In this document: positions 1 through 12,925 of the stretch, in pieces | Layout: the number at the start of each line of letters is the position of its first letter | Numbering within the stretch: position 1 is the first letter of the stretch | Assembly (NCBI RefSeq): GCF_026212465.1 | Contig: NC_080049.1 | Span: forward strand, 1,991,460-2,055,459 | Direction: 5' to 3' | From: Amaranthus tricolor | Taxonomy: Eukaryota; Streptophyta; Magnoliopsida; Caryophyllales; Amaranthaceae | Length of the DNA stretch: 64,000 nt | Notes under the pieces: generated by a model | What the model was told of the DNA's origin: nothing | Seen by the model: only the letters and a program-made list of their open reading frames with translations | Database searches by the model: none | Position numbers and translations under genes: made by a program

Positions 1-1548
1 TATCATTAATACATGATACATCGATCTATTGCGAACCACGCTGCGTGTACATACCTTAAACGAAATAACCAACTCGCAAGCGTCTCAATCAATTCCCGGT
101 CACGAACCGACTTCCTACAAAGTTCAATCGTATTCGGGAAATAAGCACACATACACATTTTCCTCAATCACACATAACACACATATTCAATTACGTCCAT
201 ACCTAGAATGCTACACACAATATGAACATCCATCACATACTACAACATGGTATAAACACAAAACTGGACAGCTTATACATTCTGTCCAGAAACTCATCTT
301 AATACTGTCAAACTGAAAATCCGACTTCACCGTTGCGTCCGGAAGGCGTCAAAACCCCCGGGTACCAAATTTCATAATTTATAACATAGTATAAGTATTT
401 TTAACTTAATTTCAAAGCCAAAAATGCTCCAAAAACACAAATTTTCCACTATTTCAAAACCTACGGGATTCCATTTTTTTATCACCAAAATATAAAATTT
501 CAATGCTTTATTCTTTAATAAATCTAAACAATAAAATTTACATAATTTCCATGATCACATACAAAAATAAATTTTAATTAATTATCTATATTTTTCTTAA
601 AAATAATTCTTTTTACTCCAATGTTCAAACACAAACACATCACATATATATACATGCAAATTTTTCTTCTATCAACCTTATACTTCTCTTTTATTAATCA
701 ATAAAAATAAATTTCCATCACCACATACACATTTTTTTATGAACAACCATTTTTTTTTTAATGTATATATATATATTTATATATATATATATATATATTT
801 CAATCATTCATCAAACAATTCTACACACACATGTGCACAAATCTAAAACCCTAAAACCATACATTAAATTTAAATAGAAAAAACATCATACATCTAAAAC
901 CCTAAAACCATATATTAAATTTAAATAGAAAAACATCATACATCTAAACATAAATTTTTAATTCATGAACAAAATCATAACTATAAAATCACACATATAA
1001 AAACATAGAAATTTAAATTAAAACTTAAAAATAAAACTAGTTTAAGAATTACTTACAATTGCTCAAGATTAACACCAAAATTTTATGAACCAAAATTGAT
1101 GAATTAAGGAATGCTAGGCGTGAGAATGTGAGGGAAAAGGAGTGTGTTTTTTTCTTACTTGCAAATTGAAATGTGAAAATGAAAAGGAGTAAGGTAAAAG
1201 GTTAAGGAAAGGAATAAGGAAAAGAATTGATTAAGGGATTTATGAGATTTTATTGCCATAATCATTCATTAATCCAAAATGGAAGTTACAATCTTCCCAT
1301 AATACTTGCCATGGCCGGCCACTATTCATATTCCCTTATATTTTATTTATTTATTTATTTATTTTTTTTTAAATTAAAGATAGATTAGGAAAAGATTTGG
1401 ACTTAAAATGATTTTATTTGCCTTAAAAGTTGGATTCTCATGATTTAACCTACTAACAAAATAAATAATAAAAGAAATATATATTTTTTTTTCTAAAAGA
1501 ATAATAATAATAAAAATAATATATCGGGAAAATATCGGGGTGTTACAA
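1..1548 (-). mobile_element. Partial LTR of a Ty3-gypsy-like retrotransposon, cut by the window edge
   Basis: Read on the minus strand the block opens at 1548 with TGTAACACCCCGATATTTTC, a start typical of many plant gypsy LTRs. An AT-rich stretch and then a leader-like region near 1100-1250 follow, and the sequence runs out of the window. No protein is visible; the 95-codon open frame at 29-316 has no recognisable motif. The block abuts the GRF-gene remnant of the adjacent MULE, so it probably inserted into that MULE and removed or displaced its left end. The other boundary and the target duplication are outside the window, so a solo LTR and a full element cannot be told apart. Confidence 0.5.
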
Positions 1549-1659
1549 GTTCACTCCATAAACCCTAAATCATTCATCTTCATCGCAGTTGCCCTTCCTT
1601 TCTTTCTCCTTGATTTCCAATCCCTAAATCATTCAAAGAACCCAATTTTTTCCAATTCA

Positions 1660-2102
1660 TTAGTAATGTCTTCTTCTTCAACCGGAATTCGATACTTGAA
1701 AAATGTGGGTGTGGAGTTCCCTTTGCAAGGAGGGTTTCATGGACCAAGGAAAATCCTGGAGGAAGGTTTAAGATCGACTTGCATTTTTTATGATCCCGAT
1801 ACAAATTGAAGGGGATGCAAAAAGTTAAATGGATTGATGAACCTAAAATGACTGTTTGGCAAAGAGAAGTGGCTAACAAACTTGTGGAGGACAAGCGACA
1901 ATTAGCAACTGAAATCAAGATTTTGACATCAAGAGTTTGTTGCTTGGAACATGAAAAGGAACAAGCAATTTCAGAAATTAAAAGGATTAAGAAGAAATGG
2001 ATAAATGAGAGGAAGCATGAAAATCAGATTACAAGCTTTGTATTAGGGTTTTTCTTTTGTTTTTTGTTGGTGTTGGTTGTATTAATCAAGGCTAGTAAAT
2101 GA
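1660..2102 (+). pseudogene. GRF zinc-finger protein remnant with C-terminal coiled coil and membrane segment
   Basis: The first part (ATG near 1666) encodes MSSSSTGIRYLKNVGVEF and, later, an FYDPDT stretch. The second, in the -1 frame from about 1806, continues KGMQKVKWIDEP. Joined, these follow the order of a plant GRF zinc finger, but most zinc ligands are lost: the region before FYDPDT lacks the CxC pair and the RFYGC motif is scrambled. A coiled-coil segment (KLVEDKRQLATEIK onward) and a C-terminal hydrophobic segment (SFVLGFFFCFLLVLVVLI) follow. GRF-coiled-coil-TM proteins are common MULE passengers; their function is not established. The frameshift at about 1806 and the lost cysteines make this a pseudogene. 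Confidence 0.7.
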
Positions 2103-2109
2103 AGTTTAT

Positions 2110-3385
2110 GACCTATTTAAGAATTTGTATTAGTGATTTGGGTATTGTAACATGATCATGATGAATGAATTAAGTTTTTATTTTGTCCATTTGATATCTT
2201 TTTTGGTATTGTACATACACTTGTGTTTGCTTTCTGTTTATGTATGGAAAACAGATGGTTGTGTTTGCTGTGTTTGGAAATCAGATGGCTGTGTTTGCTA
2301 TGATATTTAATATCCATTTGATCTGTTTATGTAATGTATGTTGTGTTTGCTGTGTTTGTTGTGTTGTGTTTGCTGTGTATGTTGTGTTTGCTGTGTTTGC
2401 TTGCTGCACTTAACACAACATACACTTAACATACAGCAATTTGCTTACACACTGATTTTCAATGTACATACACAACATTGATCTTAAACAATGATACACA
2501 CTGATGTTAAACAATGATGTAATGTTGCATTACATATATACAACACTGATGAACTTACTCATTCAGAACACATATGTATGCAATGCTGCACTGATAAACT
2601 GCAAAATTGATGTGCAGCACCTAAAGTAATCACTAATCAACTTCAGAATAATTCATTTGTTTTAGCACTGATTTGTAGCATTGAAAACTTATTTGCAGCA
2701 CCCAAACTTAAAATAGATTTTCAAAACACAATTCTCAGTTCTCAAGAATGCTCTTCAGCTTTCTTTTTCAACAAATACAACACTCAGTTCTCAGTTCTCA
2801 AAACAGACACTCATTCAATAAAACTTAAACACAGTACTCAGTTCTGAAGATAAACTTGGACTAATTAATACAATAATCAGCAAATGCAGCACTAATAAAT
2901 TGTTGCGTGATACAAAGTGCATTGAAGCAACAATTGTTGTGTGATGTTTCTAATATGATACAAAGTGCACTGAAGCAGCAATTTCTGTGTGATGTTTGGT
3001 TCTTGCATACACAACACATATTTGCTGCACTAATTGTATCATCAGTATTGCTGCACTGACTCAATGCTCCTGCTGCACTACATATTGCTGCACTAATCAA
3101 GATGTACATACAGCAGCATACAAAACACTCACTTAACACATTTACTAATTCCTGCACAACACAACATTATACCCATACACAACACTAGTCAACTGTTGTA
3201 CATACACAGCAGTTTGCTGCACTTAATTCAACACAATAAATTAATTCAACACAGTACGTTCTCAATTCATATACAGATTTGCTTACATACAATTCAACAT
3301 AGTACATTCTCAGTTCATAAAACTTATACTAATATATGTCTTACATTAATTCAACACATTACATTCAACAGTAAATTACTTATAC
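2110..3385. repeat. Low-complexity spacer between the convergent MULE genes
   Basis: This stretch has no credible gene. At 2220-2410 it holds a degenerate TGTGTTTGCTG repeat. From about 2580 to 3260 it holds many scattered copies of TTGCTGCACT or its complement, mixed with CTCAGTTCTCA and ACACAACA words. It is probably the 3' flank of both MULE genes, expanded by local slippage. Confidence 0.6.
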
Positions 3386-3389
3386 AGCT

Positions 3390-6141
3390 CTATATTTGAC
3401 TATTTTGATCCATTACACATGAAGTAGATGCAACTGTTGCAGTTTGCGTTTGTTGTTGACTACTGGAGCTAGGCACATCATTTGTTGTAGACTGTTGACT
3501 AAAAGAAGATCCCTTTTTAGGCCTTCCACCCTTTGACTTGATCTTTGTTTGTGGTGGTTTGGGTGGATTCTTGTAGCCTTTTTTGTAGTGACCTAGGTCA
3601 CCACAATTACCACATCTCTGTTGCTTGAATTCTCTAACAGCACATACAGGCTTCTTACCTCCTTTTCCTTCATCAGCTTCCTTCTTTCTTTTCCTCTTGT
3701 TAGGCCTTCCAGGCATCTTTCGAAATGGTGGAGGAAGTGGTTTGGCTAAAGTGGTTGTGGGCCACATTTTGTGTCCTGGTATACCATGAAACTTTGGACC
3801 ATACGTCTTTGCATACGTTTCTACAAGATACGCTTCGTGGACAAATTCTTTGGCATCTAATTTTCTTAGAACAATACAAGCCATGGCATGTTTACAAGGG
3901 ATCCCAATAAGTTTCCAACTTCCACAATGGCAAGTCTTATTGACCAAGTTTACAACATAAGCGTCGTCATCATCATCCACCTCAAACTCAAACACATCCA
4001 CTGGGATTACCGTTAAACCATATATATCCTTTACATTTTTTTCAATCATTTTGGTGATAGATGGCATCAACACACCTTCAAAGTTACTCAGCCCTTCCCT
4101 TTTAGCTGCACTTCTTTGCATCACATATCTCCTAATCCACTTTATTAGAGAAATTATAGGCTTCTCCCTTGCTTTTACTAACACATTATTGAATGCCTCA
4201 CAATAATTATTTAACAACATCCCAGACTTAGTCCTACTAGAAAAAGCATGCCTAGACCAGAGTTTTATAGGAATAATAGCTAGATATTCATATGCTTCAA
4301 CAGAAATATTCTTTATTTCATTCATTTCTTTATCAAAATGAAACTGTGAAGGTAAATTGTTACTAATTAGTTTGACATGATCTCAAATATTTAAATGTAT
4401 ACTTGATTCCATACCTTGTCGTAAGCTCTTGCTGCTCTCCAAAAGTGTTGTTTGTACAACTCTCCAGGGAACTTGATCTTGAAGTTTGCCCATATATGCC
4501 TGCAGCAGAACCTAATTTCAGCTTCAGGAATCACTAAGTTCAAAGCTTCAACCAAACCCTACATTATCCACAAATTAGTATTAGGGTTATAGCATTAGTT
4601 ATAATTAAAACAAGATATGTGTTAACAAGTAATTACATTCATACCTTTTGCCTATCGCTCATGAAGGTGAAAGCTTCACATCCTGCTTGTACCCAACTAG
4701 TCGATGAAGTAACCGACCTAAGGTCTTCTACGAGGAGATTTAGAAACTAAGTCGAAGTTTCTACATTTTTTGTTTTGACCACAGCCCATGCAACGGGGAA
4801 GATGTTATTGTTCCCATCTTTACCTACAACAGTCAACAAAACCCAGGGAATTGTCCCTTCAAATGTGCCCCATCAACACCTATAATAGGCCTATAGCTAG
4901 CAACAAAACCCTCCTTACATGCTGGCAAGCAAATATACATCCTTTGGAACTAAGGTGGGGGTGTGTCTATTCCAATGCATTCAACGATTGCAGTGCTTCC
5001 TGGATTAAACCTCCTTATTGCTTCCGCATAATCCCACACCCTACTATACTCTTCACTAGCATCACCAAATATCATTTTCATTGCAATTCTTTTAGCTATA
5101 TAACACTTAAAATTCTTCACTTCACAACCTAACTCTCTATTAACCCGTTTCTTAAATGCCTTTAATTCCCAAGTTGGATTTTCCCTCCAATCCTCTATGT
5201 ATTTCTCAGCTGAATACAAAGCAGTGACTTTGTTATTTTGGTGTTGGTGACCACAAGTGTGCTTGGGAAAATAACTCCTTATTTGAAGTGTCTCCTCATC
5301 TTTCAACTTCACAACATGAACCTTAAAATAACACTTCTTCTCCTTCCCACAAACACAGTTCACAATTCTTGCTTTCGATTTACTACAATCGCATCTATTG
5401 TAGCAATACACACTGATCCTACTTCTACCATTATGCAGGTAATAATAATTGTAACCACATTCAATAGCATGGTACCTTAGTGCTTTTCTAAACACATATG
5501 TCGAAGGAAACTTAAGGCCTAAAGATAAATTGATCTTACCCTTGAAATCAACCTCAGGATTGAATGTAGGATAGGTGCTTATACCTTCCTCATCATCATT
5601 CAATGCATCCAAATCATCATCATCAGAATCCAGTTCATCATCATTAAAGTATATGTCTCTATTGTTTTCTTCAACAACCTCCTTATCTACTATCAATCTA
5701 ATTTCATCATCACCTATAAACACATCATCAAGACCGTAAAACTACATTTTTTGCAAACAAATCAAAATCATCCTCATATTCATCCTCATCACCACAACTT
5801 TAATCATCATCACTACTATCATCAAAATCAAGAACTTGCTGCTCTATGTGGCCTCTCTCATTTGCTGTAAGGTTTAGGGTAGAAATAGCAGTTGAGTTAT
5901 TTGTTTCAGATCTAGGGTTAGCACTTAAAGATTCTTTATAACCCGTATATGTGATTGGTGGTCCCATTTGCCCAACATCAACATCAACATTTGCTCTTTC
6001 CAACTCATCCACAACTTCATGTGCCACATCATATCTTTCAATCTCCACCTCATCTACCCTCACATTACCCACCTCAGTTGCCAACTCAGATTGCTTCTTT
6101 TTCGACTTACTTGCTTTTTTCCAAATTTTCAATTTCTTCAC
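3390..6141 (-). pseudogene. MURA-type transposase of a Mutator-like element, broken
   Basis: The gene reads from 6141 down. An acidic N-terminal part (6141-5800) is followed by the MuDR N-terminal/FLYWCH-like domain (5723-4950; CYNRCDCSKSKARIVNCVCG), then the DDE core and the C-terminus (4325-3390). D1 is in GVDGAHLKG (about 4880), D2 in FMSDRQK (about 4655) and the E in CEAFNNVLVKARE (about 4200). A SWIM finger (CHCG...PCKH, about 3900-3940) and a CCHC knuckle follow; the last Cys of the knuckle is Tyr (CGNCGDLGHYKKGY). Two introns are visible, about 4655-4560 and 4416-4347. Breaks: stop and shift between 5800 and 5723, stop at 4948-4950 after GIDTPPP, frameshift at about 4850 and stop at about 4755. 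The open frame begins with GTG at 6141, so the true start is unclear. Confidence 0.85.
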
Positions 6142-6544
6142 CTTATTGATTTAGCTAATTTTAAGAACCCTAATACATTATTCAGACACAACAACAATCA
6201 ATTTACAAAATATAAGATCAAAAACAACAAATTCAATAGAAAAAACGCAGCAAAAGGAAGCAAATTTCTAAAACGAAAAAATTTTTAAATTATGCCTAAA
6301 ATACAACAATGAAGTACAAAACCATAATTGAGTAGTAGTACATACCAGTATAGGTTAGAACTTTCAACGAGATGAAGTTAAGAGGAGGATGAGAGCGAAT
6401 TTAGGAGTTACAGAAATGGGTTTATCGCGTGAACTGCAGAAACAAAGGAATCTAAACACATTCAAATGAAGAAGAAGGTGCCTTTAAAGAATCACATGAC
6501 TGTCACGTGACGGTCAAAGGCTAAACTTAACGGTCAAAGGCTGA

Positions 6545-6670
6545 AAATCGTTAAAAGGTAGTGTTTTGCAAAGAATTGTATTATATAAGGTAGTTTTTTG
6601 CAAAAACTTTTACATAAGGTAGTTTTTTTTAAAAAGGGGCATATATTAGGTAGTTTCTTATAATTTTGCC
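6545..6670. repeat. Right terminal repeat of the MULE
   Basis: Three spaced copies of a motif close to AAGGTAGTTTTTTGCAAA run up to the end TAATTTTGCC. This is the usual look of plant MULE termini whose outer strand starts GGCAAAATTA. The next bases, TTTGAATAA, would be the 9-bp target copy, but it cannot be tested because the left end is missing. Confidence 0.6.
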
Positions 6671-6794
6671 TTTGAATAATTTAAATAATATGAAGGTTAA
6701 ATACGGTTAAATAGGGTAAATTGGGTTAAGTACATGTATACTTATGTATGTAATGGGTCTTAATTTTGTTTTGAATTAATTAATTACACTTAGG

Positions 6795-7384
6795 ATGACA
6801 AAAGATCATTCTTGGATGTATGGAAGCATTGAATCGTCAGAATTTATTGATGACGTATTAGAATTTTGTAGTATTGCCGTTGAACATCAAGTTAGGACGG
6901 GGGGAGTTGGTTTTATTTCCCATGTGTCAAGTGTGACGGTGTATCAAAGGTAGATAGTGTTGATATCCTTAGGGAGCACATACCTCGACGTGGGTTTAGG
7001 CCTCAATATCATGTTTGGGTTTGGCATGGTGAGGAGGGAGTTTACAAAGAAAAAAGTGTTGTTGAGAATGTCAATAATGTGGATGTCAATGAGAATGTAG
7101 TAGATCGTGTTGATGCGTATGAGACAGATGAAGAGAATGTCGATGAGGATGTAGATCGTGTTGATGAGATGATGGAGGGAGTCGAGGATGAGTTGGGAAA
7201 ACGTCCTCGTGTTTTTGACTTGTTGACAGAGGCTTCTCAAAGCTTTTGTACCCTGGATGTACAAAGTTCACCAAACTAACAACCGTGTTGATAATTCTAA
7301 ACATTAAGTCAAAGTTCAATTGGGGTGACACTAGTTTCACAATGTTATTAGAAGCGTTATGTGAGATGCTCCTGAGGAAAATTG
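6795..7384 (+). pseudogene. CACTA (En/Spm) TNP2-like transposase, N-terminal remnant
   Basis: The ATG at 6795 opens MTKDHSWMYGSIESSEFIDD, the start of the transposase-associated domain of CACTA TNP2 proteins. After a frameshift near 6910 the expected cysteine-containing segment follows (FPCVKCDGVSKVDSVDILRE), then HVWVWHGEEG and an acidic stretch. After a second shift near 7245, LYPGCTKFTKL and WGDTSFTMLLEALCEML match the start of the TNP2 core. The sequence is cut at about 7384, where an LTR-like TGTAACACC block begins. Only about the first fifth of a normal TNP2 protein remains. Confidence 0.8.
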
Positions 7385-8855
7385 TAACACCTCGTCATTT
7401 TTGTGACGTCGTTAATTATGATTATTATAATCACTTTTGGATATTTTATAAATATATTAAATTATTTTGAATTAGTCTTAATAAATTTCATTTACATACG
7501 AATTTAAACATTAATATATTTATATTAAAAATAAATTTAGGATTACTAAAAATAAGAGGTTCAAAGTAAAATTATTATCTATTAAATTTGTGAGCACACG
7601 AAAATTCATCGCAAAAAGACAAATCTATATAAATGCAAAAAAGACGAATCTAAATTAATAAATAAATAAACAAAATAAAAAAGACGAGTTAGGGTTGCAA
7701 GTGAGATAACCCTTCCTCACATTGCAAAACCCACGGCTGCCATCCCCCTTTCTTCCCTCTCCTTTTCTCTCACTCCCCTCCCTCACGGCTCACAAGAAAC
7801 CAGCAGCCGCGCCCCACCGTGACCTCCACCAGCAGCACGGGCCACGTGTTTTTTTCTCCTCCATAGGCAGCCACCGCAGCACAGCTCTCTTCTCCCTCCC
7901 CCACGCACAGTGACGGCAGCAGCAGCCTTGTTCCCAACCTGCTGCAGTGCCGCCAGCTTGCTGTCCCATCGCCACCACCTTCCGATTCTGCTGCAGCCGC
8001 GGCCTCCAACTGCTACCCCACCTGCTGCCGTGAAGGCTGCCGCCACCAGCAGCTACTGTCCAGCTGCGTGGCATCCTCCAAAACCACCTAGTCTTCGCTC
8101 CTTTTCTAGTTCTCCCATTGTAAGCCTCTCATTTTTACTCTAAGTAATTTTCCTAGTTTCTAATTAGAATTTTATTAAGTTTACGAGTGTAGTGTTGATT
8201 TTTGCCTCATGATTAGTGAATCTTACTATGAGAACTAATTAAAGATGCTATTTTTGAATATTAAATAATTAGGGTTTGATTTAGAGTTGAAATTAGTAAT
8301 GGTGTGGGCTTTCAATTATATTTTGATCGTGTATTAGTTTTATTGATTCTTGCTATGGATAATAGTTAAAAGTGTTATCTTTGAACATAAAATGACTAGG
8401 GTTTGGAATTAGAGATGAAATTATTAATGATGTGTGTTTTATGCTATATTTTGGTGGTATGATGATTGTTAGATAATCTTACAAGTTGTTATAAGGCCTA
8501 CTTGATTGATTAAATGTTGTATGATTGTGGAAATGGTTAGTTGTCAATTGGGAGTAATAGTTGTTAAGTGTTGTGGTTTGATTGTTCGAATTATAAGTAC
8601 CCTTGTTAGGTTATTGAAATTATAAATAAATAGTTTTAGTAAAGTTATGAGCATAGTGTCAACTTATTGTTGAGAGTTGTTACATGGTGTTTGATTATAT
8701 TTCTTTCTAACTTTAGAGAATGTAATAAATGATGTTGCGACTCGATAACCTTAAGAATTGTCATTAGTCACATTAATGCTATATGATCACCATAAGATTT
8801 AAATGTGACGCGTTATTCTATTTAATGGTAACGTAAATCTTTATGATAGCTTGAA
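7385..8855 (+). mobile_element. LTR-like block starting TGTAACACC
   Basis: The block opens exactly where the TNP2 reading stops, with TGTAACACCTCGTC. It has a TATA-like TCTATATAAATG at 7622-7633 and then a GC-rich leader (7730-8110), like the promoter and leader of many gypsy LTRs; the LTR at 1-1548 has the same plan on the other strand. The overlapping GC-rich open frames at 7722-8143 on both strands look non-coding. A degenerate direct duplication of about 125 bp lies at 8215-8460. The right end was not found; the 168-bp repeat array begins near 8860. Confidence 0.4.
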
Positions 8856-8859
8856 ATTA

Positions 8860-11800
8860 CGTGCTAAGTTGCGTTTTTAAGGTTTTTTAATTTTTTGGCA
8901 CTTTCTCGCATAAAGTGGTTCAAACTTGGTTTGTTTTGCATGAAACTTGGCACACAACACTATTTGGTATACATATTATGTTAAAATGGTTAGAATCGAA
9001 AACAATAGTCATATGCTTGCAATTACGTGCTAAGTTCCGTTTTTGAGGTTTTTTAAGCGTTTTTATCACTTTATCGCATAAAGTGGTTCAAACTTGTTTT
9101 GTTTGGCACGAAACTTGGCACACAACACTATTAGGTATATTTTATTCTGTTGAAATTGTTAGAATCCAAAACAATAGTCATATGATTGAAATTACGTGTT
9201 AAGTTGCGTTTTAAAGATTTTTTAAGCTTTTTTGGCAGTTTCTCACATTAAAAAGTACAAACTTGGTTTGTTTTGCATGAAACTTGACACATAACACTAT
9301 TTGGTATATATTATTGTGTTGGAATAGTTAGAATTGAAAATAATAGTCATATGTTTGAAATTACGTGCTAAATTGCGTTTTTAACGTTTCTTAAGCTTTT
9401 TTTGCACTTTTTCGCATGAAATAATTCAAACTTGGTTTGTTTTGCAAGAAACTTGGCACACACCACTATTTGGTATATATTATTGTGTTGAAATGGTTAG
9501 AATAAAAAACAATAGTCATATGCTTCAAAATTACATTCTAAGTTGCGTTTTTAAGTTTTTAAAACTTTTTTGGCTCTTTCTCGCATAAAGTGACTTGGTT
9601 TGTTTTGCATGAACCTTTGCACTAAGCACTATTTGGTATATATTATTGTGTTGAAATGGTTAGAATCGAACACAATAGTCATATGCTTGATATCATTTTC
9701 AAAGTTGCATTTTTGAGGTTTTTTAAGCGTTTTTGGCACTTTCTCGCATAAAGTGGTTCAAACTTGGTTTGTTTTGCTTGAAACTTGACACACAAAATTG
9801 TTTGGTATATATTATTGTGTTGAAATATTTAGAATTGAAAACAATAGTCATATGTTTGAAATTGCGTGCTAAATTGCATTTTTGATGTTTTTTAAGCGTT
9901 TTTGGCACTTTCTCGCATAAAGTGGTTTAAACTTGGTTTGTTTTGCATGAACCTTGGCACTAAACACTATTTGGTATATATTATCGTGTTGAAATGTTTA
10001 GAATCGAAAACAATAGTCATATGTTTGAAATTACTTGCTAAGTTGCGTTTTTGAGGTTTTTAAAGCATTTTTGGCACTTTCTCGCATAAAGTGGTTAAAA
10101 CCTTGTTTGTTTGCCGCGAAACTTGGCACACAACACTATTCGGTATATATTTTTGTGTTGCATTGGTTAGAATCCAAAAAAATAGTCATATGCTAGAAAT
10201 TATGTGCTAAGTTGCGTTTATAAAGTTTTTAAGCGTTTTTGGCACTTTCTCGCATAAAGTGGTTCAAACTTTGTTTGTTTTTCATGAAACCTGGCACACA
10301 ACACTATTTGGTATAAATTATTGTGTTGAAATGGTTAAAATACAAAACTAAAATCATATACTTGAAATTACTTGCTAAGTTGCATTTATGAGGTTTTTTA
10401 AGCGTTTTTGGCACTTTCTCGCATAAAGTGGTTCAAACTTGGTTTGTTTTTCTTGAAACTTGGCACACAAAATTGTTTGGTATATATTATTGTGTTGAAA
10501 TGTTTAGAATTGAAAATAATAGTCATATGCTTGAAATTGCGTGCTAAATTGCATTTTTGATGTTTTTTAAGCGTTTTTGGCACTTTCTCGCATAAAGTGG
10601 TTTAAACTTGGTTTGTTTTGCATGAACCTTGGCACTAAACACTATTTGGTATATATTATCTTGTTGAAATGTTTAGAATCGAAGTCATATGTTTGAAATT
10701 ATTTGCTAAATTGCATTTTTGAAGTTTTTTAAGCTTTTTTGGCAATTTCTTGAATAAAGTGGTTAAAACCTTTTTCGTTTGCCACGAAACTTGGCACACT
10801 AACTATTTGGTATATATTTTTGTGTTGCAATGGTTAAAATAAAAAAACTAGTCATATGCTAGTAATTACGTGCTAAGTTGCGTTTATAAAGTTTTTTAAG
10901 CGTTTTTGGCACTTTTTTGCATAAATTGGTTCAAACTTTGTTTGTTTTGCATGAAACTTGACAAACAACACTATTTGGAATAAATTATTGTGTTGAAATG
11001 GTTAAAATACAAAACGCAAGTCATATGCTTGACATTACTTGCCTAGTTGCATTTTTGAGGTTTTTTAAGCGTTTTTGGCACTTTCTCGCATAAAGTGGTT
11101 CAAACCTTGTTTGTTTGCCACGAAACTTGGCACACAACACTATTTGGTATATATTATTATGTTGAAATTGTTAGAATCCAAAACAATAGTCATATGCTTG
11201 AAATTATGTGCTAAGTTACGTTTTTAAGGTTTTTTAAACGTTTTTGGTACTTTCTCTCATAAAGTGGTTCAATCTTGGTTTGTTTGGAACGAAACTTGGT
11301 ACACAACACTGTTTTATATATATTATTGTGTTGAAATGTTTGAATCGAAAACAATGGTCATATGCTTGAAATTACGTGCTAAGTTGCGTTTTTGAGGTTC
11401 TTAAAGTGTTTTTGGCACTTTCTCGCATAAAGTGGTTCAACCTTGGTTTGTTTGGCACGAAACTTGGCGCGCAATACTATTTGGTATGTATTATTGTGTT
11501 GAAATAGTTAGAATAAAAAAAATAGTCATATGCAAGAAATTAAGTGCTCGGTTTCGTTTTTAAAGTTTTTAAAGCGTTTTGGCACTTTCTCGCATAAAAT
11601 GGTTCAAACGTGGTTTGTATTGAATGAAACTTGGCACACAACACTATTTGGTATATATTATTGTGTTGAAATGGTTAGAATCCAAAACAATAGTCATATG
11701 CTTGAAATTATTTTCTAAGTTACGTTTTTAAGTTTTTAAAGATTTTTTAGCACTTTTCGCATAAAGTGAATCAAACTTGGTTTGTTTTGCATGAACCTTT

Positions 11801-12870
11801 GCACTAAGCACTATTTGGTATATATTATTTTGTTGAAATGATTAAAATCGAACACAATAGTCATATGTGTGATATTACTTTCTAAGTTGCATTTTTGAGG
11901 TTTTTTAAGCGTTTTTGGCATTTTCTCGTATAAAGTGGTTTAAACTTGGTTTGTTTGGCAAGAAACTTGGCACACAACACTATTTGGTATATATTATTGT
12001 GTTGAAATGGTTATAATCCTAAACAATAGTCATATGCTTGAAATTACATGCTAAGTTGCATTTTTGAGGATTTTTAAGCGTTTTTGGCACTGTCTCGCAT
12101 AAAGTGGTTTAAACTTGGTTTATTTTGCCTGAAATTTGGCATACAACAATATTAGGTATATATTATTTTGTTGAAATAGTTAGAATCCAAAACACTAGTC
12201 AGATGCTTGAAATTATGTGATGAATTGCGTTTTTGAGATTTTTTAAGCGTTTTTGACATTTTTTCGCATAAAGTGGTTCAAACTTGGTTTGTTTTGTATG
12301 AAGCTTGGCACTAAACACTATTTGGTATATTTATTATTGTGTTGAAATGGTTAGAATCGAAAACAATAGTCATATGTTTGAAATTACGTGCTAAGTTGCA
12401 TTTTTGAGGTTTTTTTAAGCGTTTTTGGCACTTTGTCGCATAAAGTGGTTCAAACTTGGTTTGTTTGGCACGAAACTGACACACAACACTATTCGGTATA
12501 TTATTGTGTTGAAATGTTTAGAATCCAAAACAATAGTGATATGCTTGAAATTACGTGATAGGTTGCGTTTATAAGGTTTTCTAAGCGTTTTTGGCACTTT
12601 CTCACATAAAGTGGTTGAAGCTTGATTTGTTTGGGAAGTAACTTGGCACATAACACTATTTGGTATATATTATTGTGTTGAAATGGTTAGATTCCAAAAC
12701 AATAGTCATATGCTTGAAATTATGTACTAAGTTGCGTTTTTAAGATTTTTTAAGCTTTATTTGGCATTTTCTCGCATAGAGTGGTTTAAACTTGGTTTGT
12801 TTTGCATGAAATTTTGCACACTACACTATTTGGTATATATTATTGTGTTGTAATGGTTAGAATTGAAATT
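8860..12870. repeat. Tandem array of a 168-bp repeat, about 24 units
   Basis: The words TTTTGGCACTTTCTCGCATA, GTGGTTCAAACTTGGTTTG, ACACAACACTATTTGGTATA and AATAGTCATATGCTTGAAAT recur in fixed order every 164-170 bp. Units diverge by point changes and small indels. A higher-order pattern is visible: two minus-strand 61-codon frames at 9723 and 10398 are almost the same protein and lie 675 bp apart, equal to four units, and the units after them also match pairwise. The array stops just before the first exon of the Ulp1-type gene. The same repeat returns in that gene's intron 8. The open frames in it come from the repeat and are not genes. Confidence 0.95.
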
Positions 12871-12925
12871 ACGTTCTTATGTTCTAATATATTTCTATTC
12901 ACATTTATTTAAGTACTCATCTACA

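Larger units (their letters stand above)
1549..6670 (-). mobile_element. Mutator-like element (MULE) with MURA and GRF genes, left end missing
   Basis: Two convergent genes lie inside: a GRF zinc-finger gene on the plus strand and a MURA-type transposase on the minus strand. This pairing is common in plant MULEs. The right terminus ends at TAATTTTGCC and carries several copies of the GGTAGTTTTTTGCAAA motif (about 6550-6660), as in many plant MULE terminal repeats. No matching left terminus is present; the LTR at 1-1548 replaces it. Frameshifts and stops in both genes show that the element is dead. Confidence 0.75.

Noticed and set aside
29..316. 95-codon frame at the window start
   Set aside because: It lies inside an LTR, has no motif and no plausible context.
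7722..8143. Overlapping GC-rich open frames on both strands (Ala/Gly/Pro-rich)
   Set aside because: They overlap in several frames, show no domain, and lie in the leader of an LTR-like block; composition alone keeps them open.
9723..12651. Minus-strand 60-80 codon frames with near-identical protein
   Set aside because: They are translations of the 168-bp tandem repeat and repeat with its period.
8860..12870. CRISPR-like array
   Set aside because: The repeats are contiguous 168-bp units with no unique spacers, in a plant genome.
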